Origin: Dreissena polymorpha
Lineage: Eukaryota; Mollusca; Bivalvia; Myida; Dreissenidae
NCBI RefSeq assembly: GCF_020536995.1
Contig: NC_068366.1
Location: forward strand, 16,583,522-16,647,521
Direction of reading: 5' to 3'
Length of the DNA stretch: 64,000 nucleotides
Below the pieces are notes generated by a model. The model did no database searches. It was not told the origin of the DNA and worked only from the letters and a program-made list of their open reading frames with translations. Both the position numbers and the translations under genes were made by a program. Positions 38,761-49,789 of this stretch are shown here, one piece after another (position 1 is the stretch's first letter; the number at the start of each line of letters is the position of its first letter).

Positions 38761-40208
38761 AGAACAGGGCACTTTATGATTATCCATGTGTTGTTTCACT
38801 TTAAATTATGCTGCTAAAATATTGAAGTTTTTGGCACAGGATGAACATGTTCAATTTTACGCACACGTTCTTTGTATCACACAATATTAAGTTGTCATTT
38901 GATGGACAGTGATTTCGTTATTATCAAAAACGAAATACAAACATTATGTGATGGTTTCTTGGACTAAATAAATTCTAATACATGCTCGTGACGGCAGATT
39001 TGGATCGGGTTGAATCTCAGATACAAGTATATTTTTCGTCTAAGTAAGACCCCAAAACAGATATGGCAGATTGCTATTTCAAGTTGAATTTTATATACAC
39101 TGCACAATGAAATATATACTTATTTTTCGCATGTTTTCTTGTGAGTATTAAAAGATGTCATGATTATGTCACGCTTTATAGTACATTAATATGCACGTCA
39201 AATACACTGCAGTAGGTACTGTACCATTCGTTCATTAGTAATATTGTGATAACTTTATTACTGTTGTAAAAACACTGTCATTATAACCACGCGTTTAAAA
39301 AGAGTTCGTTGTATATACAAACGTGTGAAGGCGACCAACTTATTCTTTAAATGAATAGATAAGTTGTACATACGGTGGTTTACAACTTTAACTGTTATAA
39401 GTTATTAACCTGGGGCGAAAATTCTACAGATCGTATTCAATAAAGCAAGTATAAATGGTAATTGCAATTGGTTGTCGAGAAAGAAACACATATATAATAG
39501 CAGTGTTCATTTAAATATTTATTAAACACAATCATAACCAACATTTTAAAATTCATCAATAAAAATACAGTTAAATGATCAACTATCGACACAACACGAC
39601 ACAACAATATTTTGATGGCATACATTGGTACATCATGTCGTCACAAAAATATGAAAAAATCACATAACTGAACATATTTAACAACATGTCAATAACGTAG
39701 GCTTAACATACCATGTGAGCATCAATTTTGTAAAATTCACAGCAAGGACATTATTTAAAAAGTATTTAGCAAACGTTTGAATGTATATACCTACAATAAA
39801 AACAGATGCAGAATTGAGAGACTGGTCCTTTGTTAACATATTTTCATTATACATAATACACATATTGTGTACCACAGAACTACTGTATTTTGTTAAGTCT
39901 GCATTATCAGTGTATATTACACACTGCACTTCAGCACAAGTATTTTAGATCTCATATGCTAAAGTATATAGATAGAAGACATTCATGCTTACATAAACAA
40001 CTTTATATAGTATGTCTGTGCAATTCAGTACATTTTTTAGAAATATAAAACTGTTTGTATTATAGATGAATTTATGTTTTACAACTGCATATTTTTATAT
40101 ACAAACAGTATGTGCATGAGCTACTCTGTATATAACATGCATGTATGCAATATAATATGTTGAACAATAATGCACACAGAAAAGAACTAAACAAAAATAA
40201 ATACGTTT
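38761..40208. other. AT-rich non-coding DNA
   Basis: No gene or defined repeat found on either strand. Confidence 0.5.
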
Positions 40209-40458
40209 ATTGCATATGTACACTTAACGTTAATTGCATATGTACACTTGAAGTTAATTGCATATGTACACTTGACGTTAATTGCATATGTACACTTGAC
40301 GTTACTTGCATATGTACACTTTACGTTAATTGCATATGTACACTTGACATTAATTGCATATGTACACTTGACGTTAATTGCATATGTACACTTGACATTC
40401 ATTGCATATGTACACTTGACGTTCATTGCATATGTAATCTTGACGTTCATTGCACACA
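40209..40458. repeat. 24-bp minisatellite, about 10 copies
   Basis: The unit TGCATATGTACACTTGACGT plus TAAT repeats from 40,211 every 24 bases, with a decayed last unit. Because 24 is a multiple of three, several frames stay open on both strands (for example repeats of CICTLDVN). That is a property of the unit and not evidence of a protein. Confidence 0.92.
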
Positions 40459-40640
40459 ATTGAACACTTGACATGTGTGTTAAATGACTATCATTTCTTT
40501 CTATGGCCTAAAAAACATGGAAAAAATAAAAACAACAACAGTTGTTCAACTGCAAATGATAGCACAAACTGTAGATGCAATTCTTACAAGCAAAACAACA
40601 TTCCAAAGGTTTTAACTGTACCTACTAATGTAGTTCTAAG

Positions 40641-40871
40641 AAGATGTGTTTGTGAAACACTATGTCCCCCATATATGACCTTTGACCTTGAAGGATGACC
40701 TTGACCTTTCACCACTCAAAATGTGCAGCTCCATGAGATACACATGCATGCCAAATATCAAGTTGCTATCTTCAATATTGAAAAAGTTATGGCCAATGTT
40801 AAAGTTTGACACAAACAAACCAACAGACAGGGCAAAAACAATATGTCCCCCAGTATAGACTGGGGGACATA
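40641..40871 (+). mobile_element. Pearl-like element, family B, single unit
   Basis: The 5' end has a stem-loop (GTGTTTGTGAAACAC at 40,646-40,660), then TATGTCCCCC. The body holds TGACCTTTGACCTTGAAGG and a second TGACCTTGACC, then a GACA-type short repeat. The 3' end is a perfect 13-bp hairpin, TATGTCCCCCAGT / ACTGGGGGACATA (40,842-40,871). This plan matches the pearl elements described in bivalves and Helentron-related non-autonomous elements. It lies directly after the KDZ stop codon. Confidence 0.75.
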
Positions 40872-40897
40872 AAAGGTGTGGGTATTGCATTCTAAAT

Positions 40898-43167
40898 TTA
40901 AGTAGAATTTCTAACCGCTTTTTTGCATCTTTCCATAAAATTTGTCAATTTTCTATTATTCCACTGATAAATGAAAAACTGCAAAAAAATATGGGCTGTC
41001 CGTTGTAGTGGCAGCCATTGTGTGAATACGATTTTTGTCACCGTGACCTTGACCTTTGACCTTGTGACCTCAAAATCAATAGGGGTCATCTGCAAGTCAT
41101 GATCAATCTAACCATGAAGTTTCATGATCCTAGGCGTATGCGTTCTTGAGTTATCATCCGAAAACCATTTTACTATTTCGGGTCACCGTGACCTTGACCT
41201 TTGACCTAGTGACATCAAAATCAATAGGGGTCATCTGCGAGTCATGATCAATCTACCCATGAAGTTTCATGATCCTAGGCGTATGCGTTTTTGAGTTATC
41301 ATCCGGAAACCATTTTACTTTTTCGGGTCACCGTGACCTTGACCTTTGACCTAGTGACCTCAAAATCAATAGGGGTCATCTGCAAGCCATGATCAATCTA
41401 CCCATGAAGTTTCATGATCCTAGGCGTATGCGTTCTTGAGTTATCATTCAAAAACCATTTTACCTTTTCTGGTCACCGTGACCTTGACCTTTGACCTAGT
41501 GACCTCAAATTCAATAGGGGTCATCTGCGAGTCATGATCAATGTACCTATGAAGTTTCATGATCCTAGGCCCAAGCGTTCTTGAGTTATCGTCTGACAAC
41601 CACCTGGTGGACGGACCGACCGACAGACCGACCGACCGACCCTTCGAAGGGGGGCATAATGATTAAATTTACTCATAGACATAGCCCTGGCAGAGTACTT
41701 CATTCTTTGCAAAAAGGAATTAGTCTGCTCACACACTTCTGCGTTAATTTTGCTCAATAGTTTGAGTCTTGAGGACTTAAAGGTCTGGGGACATATGTGA
41801 GTGAAACCATGAAACACATCGTGAAAAAAACGTGTGTTCTTCCAAAACCCTGGTTCTCAATTCAAACAATACTCCTAAAGTTGACAACTAAAATCATAGA
41901 ATAACTCATCTGGAGCTGAGTCCATAAAAGCATAAGCTTATGAGGCTGGATCTTTGCGGCCCTCTTGTCCTGGTATCATATGGTAGCCATAACAATGGCC
42001 ATAATGTTGGGGATCAAACCACAAAAAGAGGTATGTGCTTCCTTTTCTTCCAACCTCTGGAAACTTTTTTGAACATTGATCAGCTGTATTTTGAGGAGTA
42101 TCGTCATAATTCGAGCCCCCATTCCCCATACTATAGATAGGTATATTTCTTAACTGCATTCCATGCGGTGTGAAATAGTAAGCCCGTCCAAATTTTGCTG
42201 GGTTGTAAGAGTATGGCTGTGGACTGACTGAATCAGGTTCTTTACAATTTTCAAAAATTTGGGAAATTCTGAAACATAAGTGGTTAAAAAAGGACACTGC
42301 AATATTCAAATGCTCTGATTCATGCACTTCAATGAGAATATCTCTTATTTCTGACGAGAAAGTTCCAACCAAATTTATTTCAGAAGATGTGCAATTTCCA
42401 CACTGTAGAGAAACCAAAATGCTCGAAAATACCTCTAAATACCTGAATGGAACAAGATTTGATAGTGAGTGACTGGAAGACAGGATTTTAAGAAGCAATG
42501 CTAACTTTCGACTTAACTGAAAACCAAGCTTTTTTGAAACACATAGAGACAACAATGGTCGAAATTGAGCATCAACATTTTCCAGCAGGATTGTATTTCT
42601 TTGTTCTTACACTTCACATGTGATCACATTAGATTTTTCAATTGTCCCTAAATATTTTTTAGCAATGTACATAAGATGATCCCTACAATTTGCTTTTATT
42701 TTGGAGTCTTTTGATGCTTGTGTAAAATTAATGAAAGAACGATCATTTCTTCTATTACATGGATCAACAATATTTTCTGAAATCGGTTTTTCAATCGCTG
42801 TTACTGAAGAGTAAGAATGATTTATTCCAATCTTAGTTCCATCCGCAGCCAACATTTTAGGATTGAATTTACAAAAAGTACATGGTTGCCGAAAATCAGT
42901 TTCAAATTAACAGATCCAGGAAAACCACCATGCTATAAAAAAATTCAGAGACATGAAAGGTGCAGATTTAGCATTTGCTCGCTTGTACTGTAAAGTTTTT
43001 AGAGAACAAAAAGCTGTAAATGTTGTTTTGCTTGTAAGAATTGTATCTACAAATTTATAGCCTATAGCATCAGAGGCTCCAGTCTCACGGGTAAGGAAAT
43101 GTATTCCATATCTCTCTGGCCCAACATCACAGGTCCTCATGTTCGCTTGGCATTTCACAACATCGAT
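40898..43167 (-). pseudogene. KDZ transposase, catalytic exon, interrupted
   Basis: The exon opens after a TTTTAG acceptor with IDVVKCQANMRTCDVGPERY and reads in one frame to 41,665. It resumes after the inserted pearl A element at 40,988 with FLQFFIYQWNNRKLTNFMER and ends at TAA, 40,898-40,900. In-frame stops are at 42,907, 42,607, 41,938, 41,875 and 41,857; the last two would be CAG and CGA after a single C-to-T change. Conserved blocks: FLWFDPQHYGHCYGYHMIPG near 42,010, AYAFMDSAPDELFYDF near 41,900, then FHGFTHICPQTFKSS and INAEVCEQTNSFLQRMKYS at 41,815-41,700. KDZ enzymes are RNase H-fold DDE transposases, and these blocks correspond to the region around the catalytic acids. No working product is expected. 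Confidence 0.8.
40989..41658 (+). mobile_element. Pearl-like element, family A, four units, inside the KDZ exon
   Basis: It starts at ATATGGGCTGTCCGTTG, truncated relative to the 45,871 copy. Four tandem units of about 146 bases follow, with GTGACCTTGACC at 41,043, 41,189, 41,333 and 41,479. A GACCGACCGACAGACC tract and CGAAGGGGGGCATA end it. KDZ coding sequence reads up to both edges, so it is an insertion. Confidence 0.85.
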
Positions 43168-43202
43168 CTAAAATAAATAATGAACCATCATAATACAAAT
43201 AG

Positions 43203-44970
43203 CAAGAAACCGTCGGAGACGGGTGATGCTCCCCAAAGTTTTTTTTTGTCACAATATTGCACTATATATTCAGATAAAAGGAAACGTCTTGAGGGCACAG
43301 TAGTTGGGGGGACAAGAATTTTTTTATAGAAAATTTCAAAGGGCCATAACTCTGTGAAAAATCATCCGACCAGAACCCGCTGATAATATGCACATCTCCT
43401 CTTGGTAGTAAAGCTTCCCATTAATTTTCATTGAATTCCGGTCATTAGTTGCTGAGAAATAGCCCGGACAAGAATTGCACATTATGTACAGTTAATGGAA
43501 AATTTCAAAGGGCCATAACTCTGTGAAAAATCATCCGACCAGAACCCGCTGATAATATGCACATCTCCTCTTGGTAGTGAAGCTTCCCATAAAGTTTCAT
43601 AGAATTCTGGTCATTAGTTGCTGAGAAAAAGCCCGGAAAAGAATTGCACTATATGTACAGTTAATGGAAAATTTCAAAGGGCCATAACTCTGTGAAAAAT
43701 CTTCCGACCAGAACCCGCTGATAATATGCTCATCTCCTCTTGGTAGTGAAGCTTCCCATAAAGTTTCATAGATTTCTGGTCATTAGTTGCTGAGAAATAG
43801 CCCGGACAAGAATTGCACTATATGTACAGTTAATTGAAAATTTCAAAGGGCCATAACTCTGTGAAAAACCATCCGACCAGAACCTGCTGATAATATGCAC
43901 ATCTCCTCTTGGTAGTGAAGCTTCCCATAAAGTTTCATTGAATTCCAGTCATTAGTTGCTGAGAAATAGCCCGGACAAGAATTGCACTATATGTACAGTT
44001 AATGGAAAATTTCAAAGGCCCATACCTCTGTGAACAAGATGTGTTTGTGAAACACAATGTCCCCCTATATGATGTTTGACCTTGAAGGATGACCTTGACC
44101 TTGTGAAGGATGACCTTGACCTTTCACCACTCAAAGTGTGCAGCTCCATGAGACACACATGCATGCCAAATATCAAGTTGCTATCTTCAATATTGCAAAT
44201 GTATTCATAAAATAAGCGATTTGGGCCACATATATTTGACCTCTGACCTTGAAGGATGACCTTGACCTTGACCTTTCACCACTCAAAATGTGCAGCTCCA
44301 TGAGATGCACATGCATGCCAAATATCAAATTGCTATCTTCAATATTGCAAGAGTATTTACAAAGTAAGCAATTTGGGCCACATATATTTGACCTCTGACC
44401 TTGAAAGATGACCTTGACCTTGACCTTTCACCACTCAAAATGTGCAGCTTCATGAGATACACATGCATGCCAAATATGAAGTTGCTATCTTCAATATAGC
44501 AAAAGTGATTGCAAAATGTTAAAGTTGGCGCAAACAGACCAACAGACCAACGGACCAACAGACAGACAGGGCAAAAACAATATGTCCTCCACTATTATAG
44601 TGGGGGACATAAAAATCATCCGACCAGAACCCGCTGATAATATGCACATCTCCTCTTGGTAGTGAAGCTTCCCATAAAGTTTCATTGAATTCCGGTCATT
44701 GGTTGCTGAGAAATAGCCCGGACAAGAATTGCACTATATGTACAGTTAATGGAAAATTTCAAAGGGCCATAACTCTGTGAAAAATCATCCGACTAGAACC
44801 CCCTGATAATATGCACATCTCCTCTTGGTAGTGAAGCTTCCCATAAAGTTTCATTGAAATCTGATCATTAGTTGCTGAGAAATAGCCCGGACAAAAATTG
44901 TGCACGGACGGACGGACGGACACACGGATGGACGGACAGACGAAGCGGCGACTATATGCGGCGAGCATAA
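43203..44970 (+). mobile_element. Pearl-like element, family C, tandem units of about 170 bp
   Basis: The 5' end has a small stem-loop (CCGTC GGA GACGG) followed by CTCCCC. Units then repeat with words such as TTTCAAAGGGCCATAACTCT, CATCCGACCAGAACC and GAAGCTTCCCATAAAGTTTC. About six or seven units are seen, counting those on either side of an inserted family B element. The 3' end has a GGAC/ACGG tetranucleotide tract (44,903-44,940), the hallmark of bivalve pearl elements, and ends near GGCGAGCATAA. Confidence 0.8.
44036..44611 (+). mobile_element. Pearl-like element, family B, three units, nested in family C
   Basis: It starts AAGATGTGTTTGTGAAACAC, carries three body units with TGACCTTGACC and TGCATGCCAAATAT words, a CCAACAGACC-type tract, and a 3' hairpin (TATGTCCTCCACTA / TAGTGGGGGACATA). 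It splits a family C unit: CTCTGTGAA stands on the left and AAAAATCATCCG on the right, and the two are contiguous in intact units. The site is an A run, so any target duplication is at most a couple of As. Confidence 0.82.
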
Positions 44971-45004
44971 TAAATTAATAACACAGCACCAACACACCAT
45001 CAAT

Positions 45005-45330
45005 TTAAACAAGATATCATTACAACAAATGTTCTGACTAAGTTTCATGAAGATTGGACAACAAATGTGACATCTAGAGTGTTAACAAGGTTTAACTAAA
45101 GCCATATAAGGAAAAATGCCCAGCCCCCTGGCGGCCATGTTTTTCAACAAACCAGAACCATTTTCGAACACATCCAAGATATTATTCGGACACATGTTCT
45201 GAACAAGTTTCATGAAGATTGGACAATATATGTGGCCTCTAAGTGTTAACAAGGTTCATGTTGACGCCGCACGACGGACAAAAAGCGATCACAAACGCTA
45301 ACCATGAGCGCGTTGTGCTCAGTTGAGCTA
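45005..45330 (+). mobile_element. Pearl-like element, family D, 5'-truncated
   Basis: It contains AAGTTTCATGAAGATTGGAC, GTGTTAACAAGGTT, GCCATATAAGGAAAA and GGCCATGTTTTTCAAC words in two units, then CGACGGACAAAAAGCGATCA. It ends with a hairpin-forming segment from CTAACCATGAGC to GTTGAGCT. It shares all these words with 51,939-52,790. Confidence 0.7.
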
Positions 45331-45333
45331 AAA

Positions 45334-45475
45334 ACATACATACATATATACATACACACATTCATACTACTACAAACATACTCATTCATTCATACAGGCA
45401 CGCACGCACACACCCATTCATTCATACAAAGTTAACAAACAAACACGCAAGCAAGCAAACATACAAACATCCACA
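45334..45475. repeat. Simple-repeat ladder (ACAT, ATTC, ACGC, AAGC tetramers)
   Basis: Consecutive short blocks of different tetranucleotides follow the family D element end. Confidence 0.75.
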
Positions 45476-45869
45476 ATCATCAATCCATAGCCACAATTTT
45501 ATACCACAAGTGCACACGCTTTTATGTGTTTAATAAATTGTTTGTTTGACTTAACAGTTTATATTGAGGCCCAGTATACTTACATTATATTTAGCAGGTC
45601 CATGCAGCAATTAAAATAAAGTCTCATATTCGTGAACTCTGTTAATGTGACCATAACCAGCCTGAAATTGATGAACATTTTGATTACTCAGTATTGTACA
45701 TTTGAACGAAGTAACAGAAACCAATCATTTAAACAAATAGGCGTTTTGAAATAATTGTAGTGTAACTCGGAACCACGACACAATAACTCAAAACAACGAC
45801 ACAATAATACAATTTAGAACACAGTCTTTTATAAATGTGATTCCAATTTCATTCTGTTTATATTAATAA

Positions 45870-46085
45870 CAAGGGCTGTTTGTAAAACATGCATGCCCCC
45901 CATATGGGCTGTCAGTTGTAGTGGCAGCCATTGTGTGAATACGTTTTTTGTCACTGTGACCTTGACCTTTGACCTAATGTAAGTTATAATCCGGAAACCA
46001 TTGTACTATTTCGAGTCACTGTGACCTTGACCTTTGACCTAGTTACCTGAAAATCAATAGGGGTCATCTGCCAGTCATGATCAAA
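45870..46085 (+). mobile_element. Pearl-like element, family A, 5' part
   Basis: This copy keeps the full 5' end: AAGGGCTGTTTGTAAAACAT with a short TGTTT/AAAACA stem, then GCATGCCCCCCATATGGGCT. One and a half units follow, each with TGACCTTGACCTTTGACCT. It is cut off at CATGATCAAAGGGGGG, where the G-rich array begins. Confidence 0.8.
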
Positions 46086-47185
46086 GGGGGGAGTGAGAGG
46101 GGGGGGGTGGGGGGGGGGGTAGGGGGGGTGGGGGTGAGAGGGGGATATAATGTGGGGTGTGGTAATTTATAAGTTGTTTAAAAAATATTTTTTTTTTTGG
46201 GGGGTGGGGGGTAGGGGGGGTGGGGGTAAGAGGGGGGTATAATGAGGGGTGTGGTAATTTATTAGATGTTTAAAAAATTATAATGTTTTTTTTTGGGGGG
46301 GTGGGGTATAAGGGGGTGGGGGTGAGAGGGGGGTATAATGTGGGGGTGTGGTAATTTATTAGATGTTTAAAATAAACAATTTTTTTGTTGGGGGGGTGGG
46401 GGGGGTAGGGGGGAGTGAGAGGGGGTATAATGTGGTGTGTGGTAATTAATTAGATGTTTAAAAAAAAACATTTTTTTGGGGGGGTGGGGGGGGTAGGGGG
46501 GGGGGTAGGGGGGAGTGAGAGGGGGGTATAATGTGGTGTGTAGTAATTTATTAGATGTTTAAAAAAAAAATGGGGGGGGTGGGGGTGGGGGGGAAGGGGG
46601 GTGGGGGTGGGGGGTGGAAGGAGGGTGGGGGGTGAGAGGGGGGGTATAATGTGGGGGGGGTAATTTATAAGATGTTTAAAAAAAAATTGGGAGGGTGGGG
46701 GGGGGGGTAGGGGGGGTGGAGGGGTTGAGAGGGGGGTATAATGTGGGGTGTGGTAATTTATTAGATGTTCAAAAAAAAATTTGGGGGGTGAGGGGGTAGG
46801 GGGGTGAGAGGGGGGTATAATGTGGTGTGTGGTAATTTATTAGATGTTTATTATTATTTTTTTTTTTTTAGGGGGGTGGGGGGGTAGGGGGGTAGGGGGG
46901 GTGGGGGGTGAGAGGGGGGTATAATGTGGGGCTTTGTAATTTATAAGATGTTTTAAAAAAAATGGGCGGGGGGTGGGGGTAGGGAGGTGGGGGGTGAGGG
47001 GGGGGTATAATGTGGGGTGTGGTAATTGATTAGATGTTTTAAAAAAAATTGGGAGGGGGTAGGGGGGGCGGGGGGTGAGAGGGGGGTTAAATGTGGGGTG
47101 GGGTAATTTATTAGATGATGTTTAACAAAAAAAATTGGGGGGGGAGGTTGGGGGGGGGGAGGGATTCTGGTAGGGGTGTGGGGTA
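46086..47185 (+). repeat. G-rich tandem array, about 1.1 kb
   Basis: About ten units of roughly 85-125 bases. Each has a long run of GGGGGG/GGGGTGGGGG/TAGGGGGG, then GTGAGAGGGGGGTATAATGT, GTGTGGTAATTTATTAGATG and an A- or T-rich block (TTTAAAAAAA). The G strand is the plus strand throughout and has many runs able to form G-quadruplexes. Assembly length here may be unreliable. Confidence 0.88.
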
Positions 47186-47440
47186 TTGTTTGGGTGGAAT
47201 CCATTGTGGTATTCAGGTAAGTGTTGTTTTGTCAAAGTAATAATAAAATGTGATCATAAAAAATAACAAATGATCTCACACTGACATGAACATATATCCT
47301 CTATTTAATAAACATGAAATTTAAACTTATTGCATTTGTTTCCTCTGTATATAAGAAAGATATAATAGTGTTTTACCTCCCCTGTCCTGCTTATATTTAT
47401 ATTAATCAACAAAATTAAACATTAACACAATATTTAATAT

Positions 47441-47995
47441 ACAAAATATACAAAAAATCTCATATTCTGATAATATTTTTACTGCTCCACTTTATTTTAC
47501 TCAAAGGATGATGTTTCATTGGACTGATAATTATAGATTTAGGATTACAGACCAGTTGCTTCAGTTATATTGTTCAGAGTTCACCCTGCTGGCCGCGTAT
47601 GCGTTCTTGAGTTATCATCCCAAAACCATTTTACTATTTCGGGTCACCGTGACCTTGACCTTTGACCTAGTGACCTTTAAATCAATAGGGGTCATCTGCG
47701 AGTCATGATCAATGTACCTATGAAGTTTCATGATCCTAGGCCCAAGCATTCTTGAGTTATCATCCGGAAACCACCTGTTGGACGGACCGACAGACCAACC
47801 AACCGACCGACCGACATGAGCAAAGCAATATACCCCCTCTTCTTTGAAGGGGGGCATACAAATCTCATATTCTGATAATACTTTTACTGATCCATTTTAT
47901 TTTAATCAAATGATGATGTTTCATTGGACTGATAATTATAGATTTAGGATTACAGACCAGTTGCTTCAGTTATATTGTTCAAAGTTCGCCCTGTT
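47441..47995 (+). repeat. Tandem duplication of about 402 bp including a pearl A end
   Basis: A roughly 150-base segment (AATCTCATATTCTGATAATA to GGCCGCGTATGCGTTCTT) occurs at 47,447 and again at 47,862, offset by about 402-405 bases. Between the copies lies the 3' part of a family A element (47,597-47,857) ending GAAGGGGGGCATA. The second copy leads into another family A element. Confidence 0.8.
47597..47857 (+). mobile_element. Pearl-like element, family A, 3' part
   Basis: One unit with TGACCTTGACCTTTGACCT, then the GACCGACAGACC-type tract and the 3' end in which CCCCCTCTTC can pair with GAAGGGGGG before CATA. Confidence 0.8.
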
Positions 47996-47997
47996 GG

Positions 47998-48980
47998 CCG
48001 CGTATGCGTTCTTAAGTTATCATCCAAAAACCATTTTACTATTTCGGGTCACCGTGACCTTGACCTTTGACCTAGTGACCTCAAAATCAATAGGGGTCAT
48101 CTTCGAGTCATGATCAATGTACCTATGAAGTTTCATGATCCTAGGCGTAAGCGTTCTTGAGTTATCATTGGTAAACCATTTTTCTAAGTTGAGTCACCAT
48201 GACATTGACCTTTGACCTAGTGACCTGAAAATCAATAGGGGTCATCTGCGAGTCATGATCAATGTACCTATGAAGTTTCATGATCCTAGGCATAAGCGTT
48301 CTTGAGTTATCATCCGGAAACCATTTTACTATTTCGGGTCACCGTGACCTTGACCTTTGACCTAGTGACCTCAAAATCAATAGGGGTCATCAGCAAGTCA
48401 TGATCAATGTACCTATGAAGTTTCATGATCCTAGGCATAAGCGTTCTTGAGTTATCATACGGAAACCATTTTACTATTTCGGGTCACCGTGACCTTGACC
48501 TTTGACCTAGTGACCTCAAAATCAATAGGGGTCATCTGCGAGTCATGATCAATATACCTATTTAGTTTAATGATCCTAGGCATAAGCGTTGTTGAGTTAT
48601 CATCCGGAAACCATTTTACTATTACGGGTCACCGTGACCTTGACCTTTGACCTAGTGACCTCAAAATCAATAGGGGTCATCTGCGAGTGTTGATCAATGT
48701 ACCTATAAAGTTTCATGATCCTAGGCATAAGCGTTGTTGAGTTATCATCCGGAAACCATTTTACTATTTCAAGTTACGGTGACCTTTACCTTTGACCTAG
48801 TGACCTCAAAATCAATAGGGGTCATCTGCGAGTCATGATCAATGTACCTATGAAGTTTCATGATCCTAGGCCCAAGCATTCTTGAGTTATCATCCGGAAA
48901 CCACCTGGTGGACGGACCGACAGACCAACTGACCGACATGAGCAAAGCAATATACCCCCTCTTCTTCGAAGGGGGGCATA
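47998..48980 (+). mobile_element. Pearl-like element, family A, six units
   Basis: Units of about 146 bases begin at successive GTGACCTTGACC-type anchors near 48,055, 48,201, 48,347, 48,493, 48,639 and 48,785. All carry CAATAGGGGTCATC and AGTTTCATGATCCTAGGC-type words. The GGACCGACAGACC tract and GAAGGGGGGCATA close the element at 48,980. Units differ by only a few bases, so amplification was recent or homogenised. Confidence 0.85.
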
Positions 48981-49789
48981 AATAATTATGTGATGTTATT
49001 GAATTCTATACAAATCTCCAAATAATATAATTTCAAAGTTCTAAACAACAATTGTCTGTGTCAATTTTATGAATTCAGCAACAAGTCTAATTGTTCTGAT
49101 ACAAAAGTTATCCTTCATGTCAAGCTGAATTGTCTGTTTATGAGAGACAGTCCCCTCTATATTAAATGGTTGCCAATAGCTTTGTAGTTACAAACAAATG
49201 CACGTGTCTCATGGATATCATAATATTTTGTTATGATATCGGATCGATTTTGTGATAATCAATATACTGTTATAACAAACTTATTATAGATAAATATACG
49301 GATTATATAAATTTGATGTTGATCTTGACAATAAATGGATTATCGGTGCAAACACAAATTTATTTAATTTAATTTATGTTTATAATAGATCGGTCATTTT
49401 CATAAGTAAAGCTTTCTGTTTGAATTCAAAATTTACAGTATCGTAGATTTAAATATTAACGTAAATACTCAAATGAATTAAAATTTATATAAACATATAT
49501 TTAAATATTAAAGTCAATACTCAAACAACATGACGTTGCATTGATGTTGATCCGATTATGTGTAATGCTACATAATGGACAGTAAAAAAAGTCAATTGTG
49601 CTATATTGTTTTCTTTTCCTATGCATTTTACTCGATACAATGCGTAAGTATATATAACCCTCAACTTGATAGTATGGATCCCCTTTAAAAAAAAATACCA
49701 TTTAGACACATGTTTAATGTCTTAGTTTCCAAAATTTCCCTTTTTGAGTACATGTATGTTATTGGATATATAATGCCAGTGCAACTTAC
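48981..49789. other. AT-rich intron of the KDZ gene
   Basis: No element or gene recognised. The donor GTAAGT of the preceding KDZ exon lies at 49,789-49,784 on the minus strand. Confidence 0.5.

Noticed and set aside
40145-40474. Cys-rich octapeptide repeat protein
   Set aside because: Openness in several frames on both strands is explained by a 24-bp stop-free unit; no start context, signal peptide or splice evidence.
46953-47204. Pro-rich minus-strand frame
   Set aside because: It is the complement of the G-rich array.
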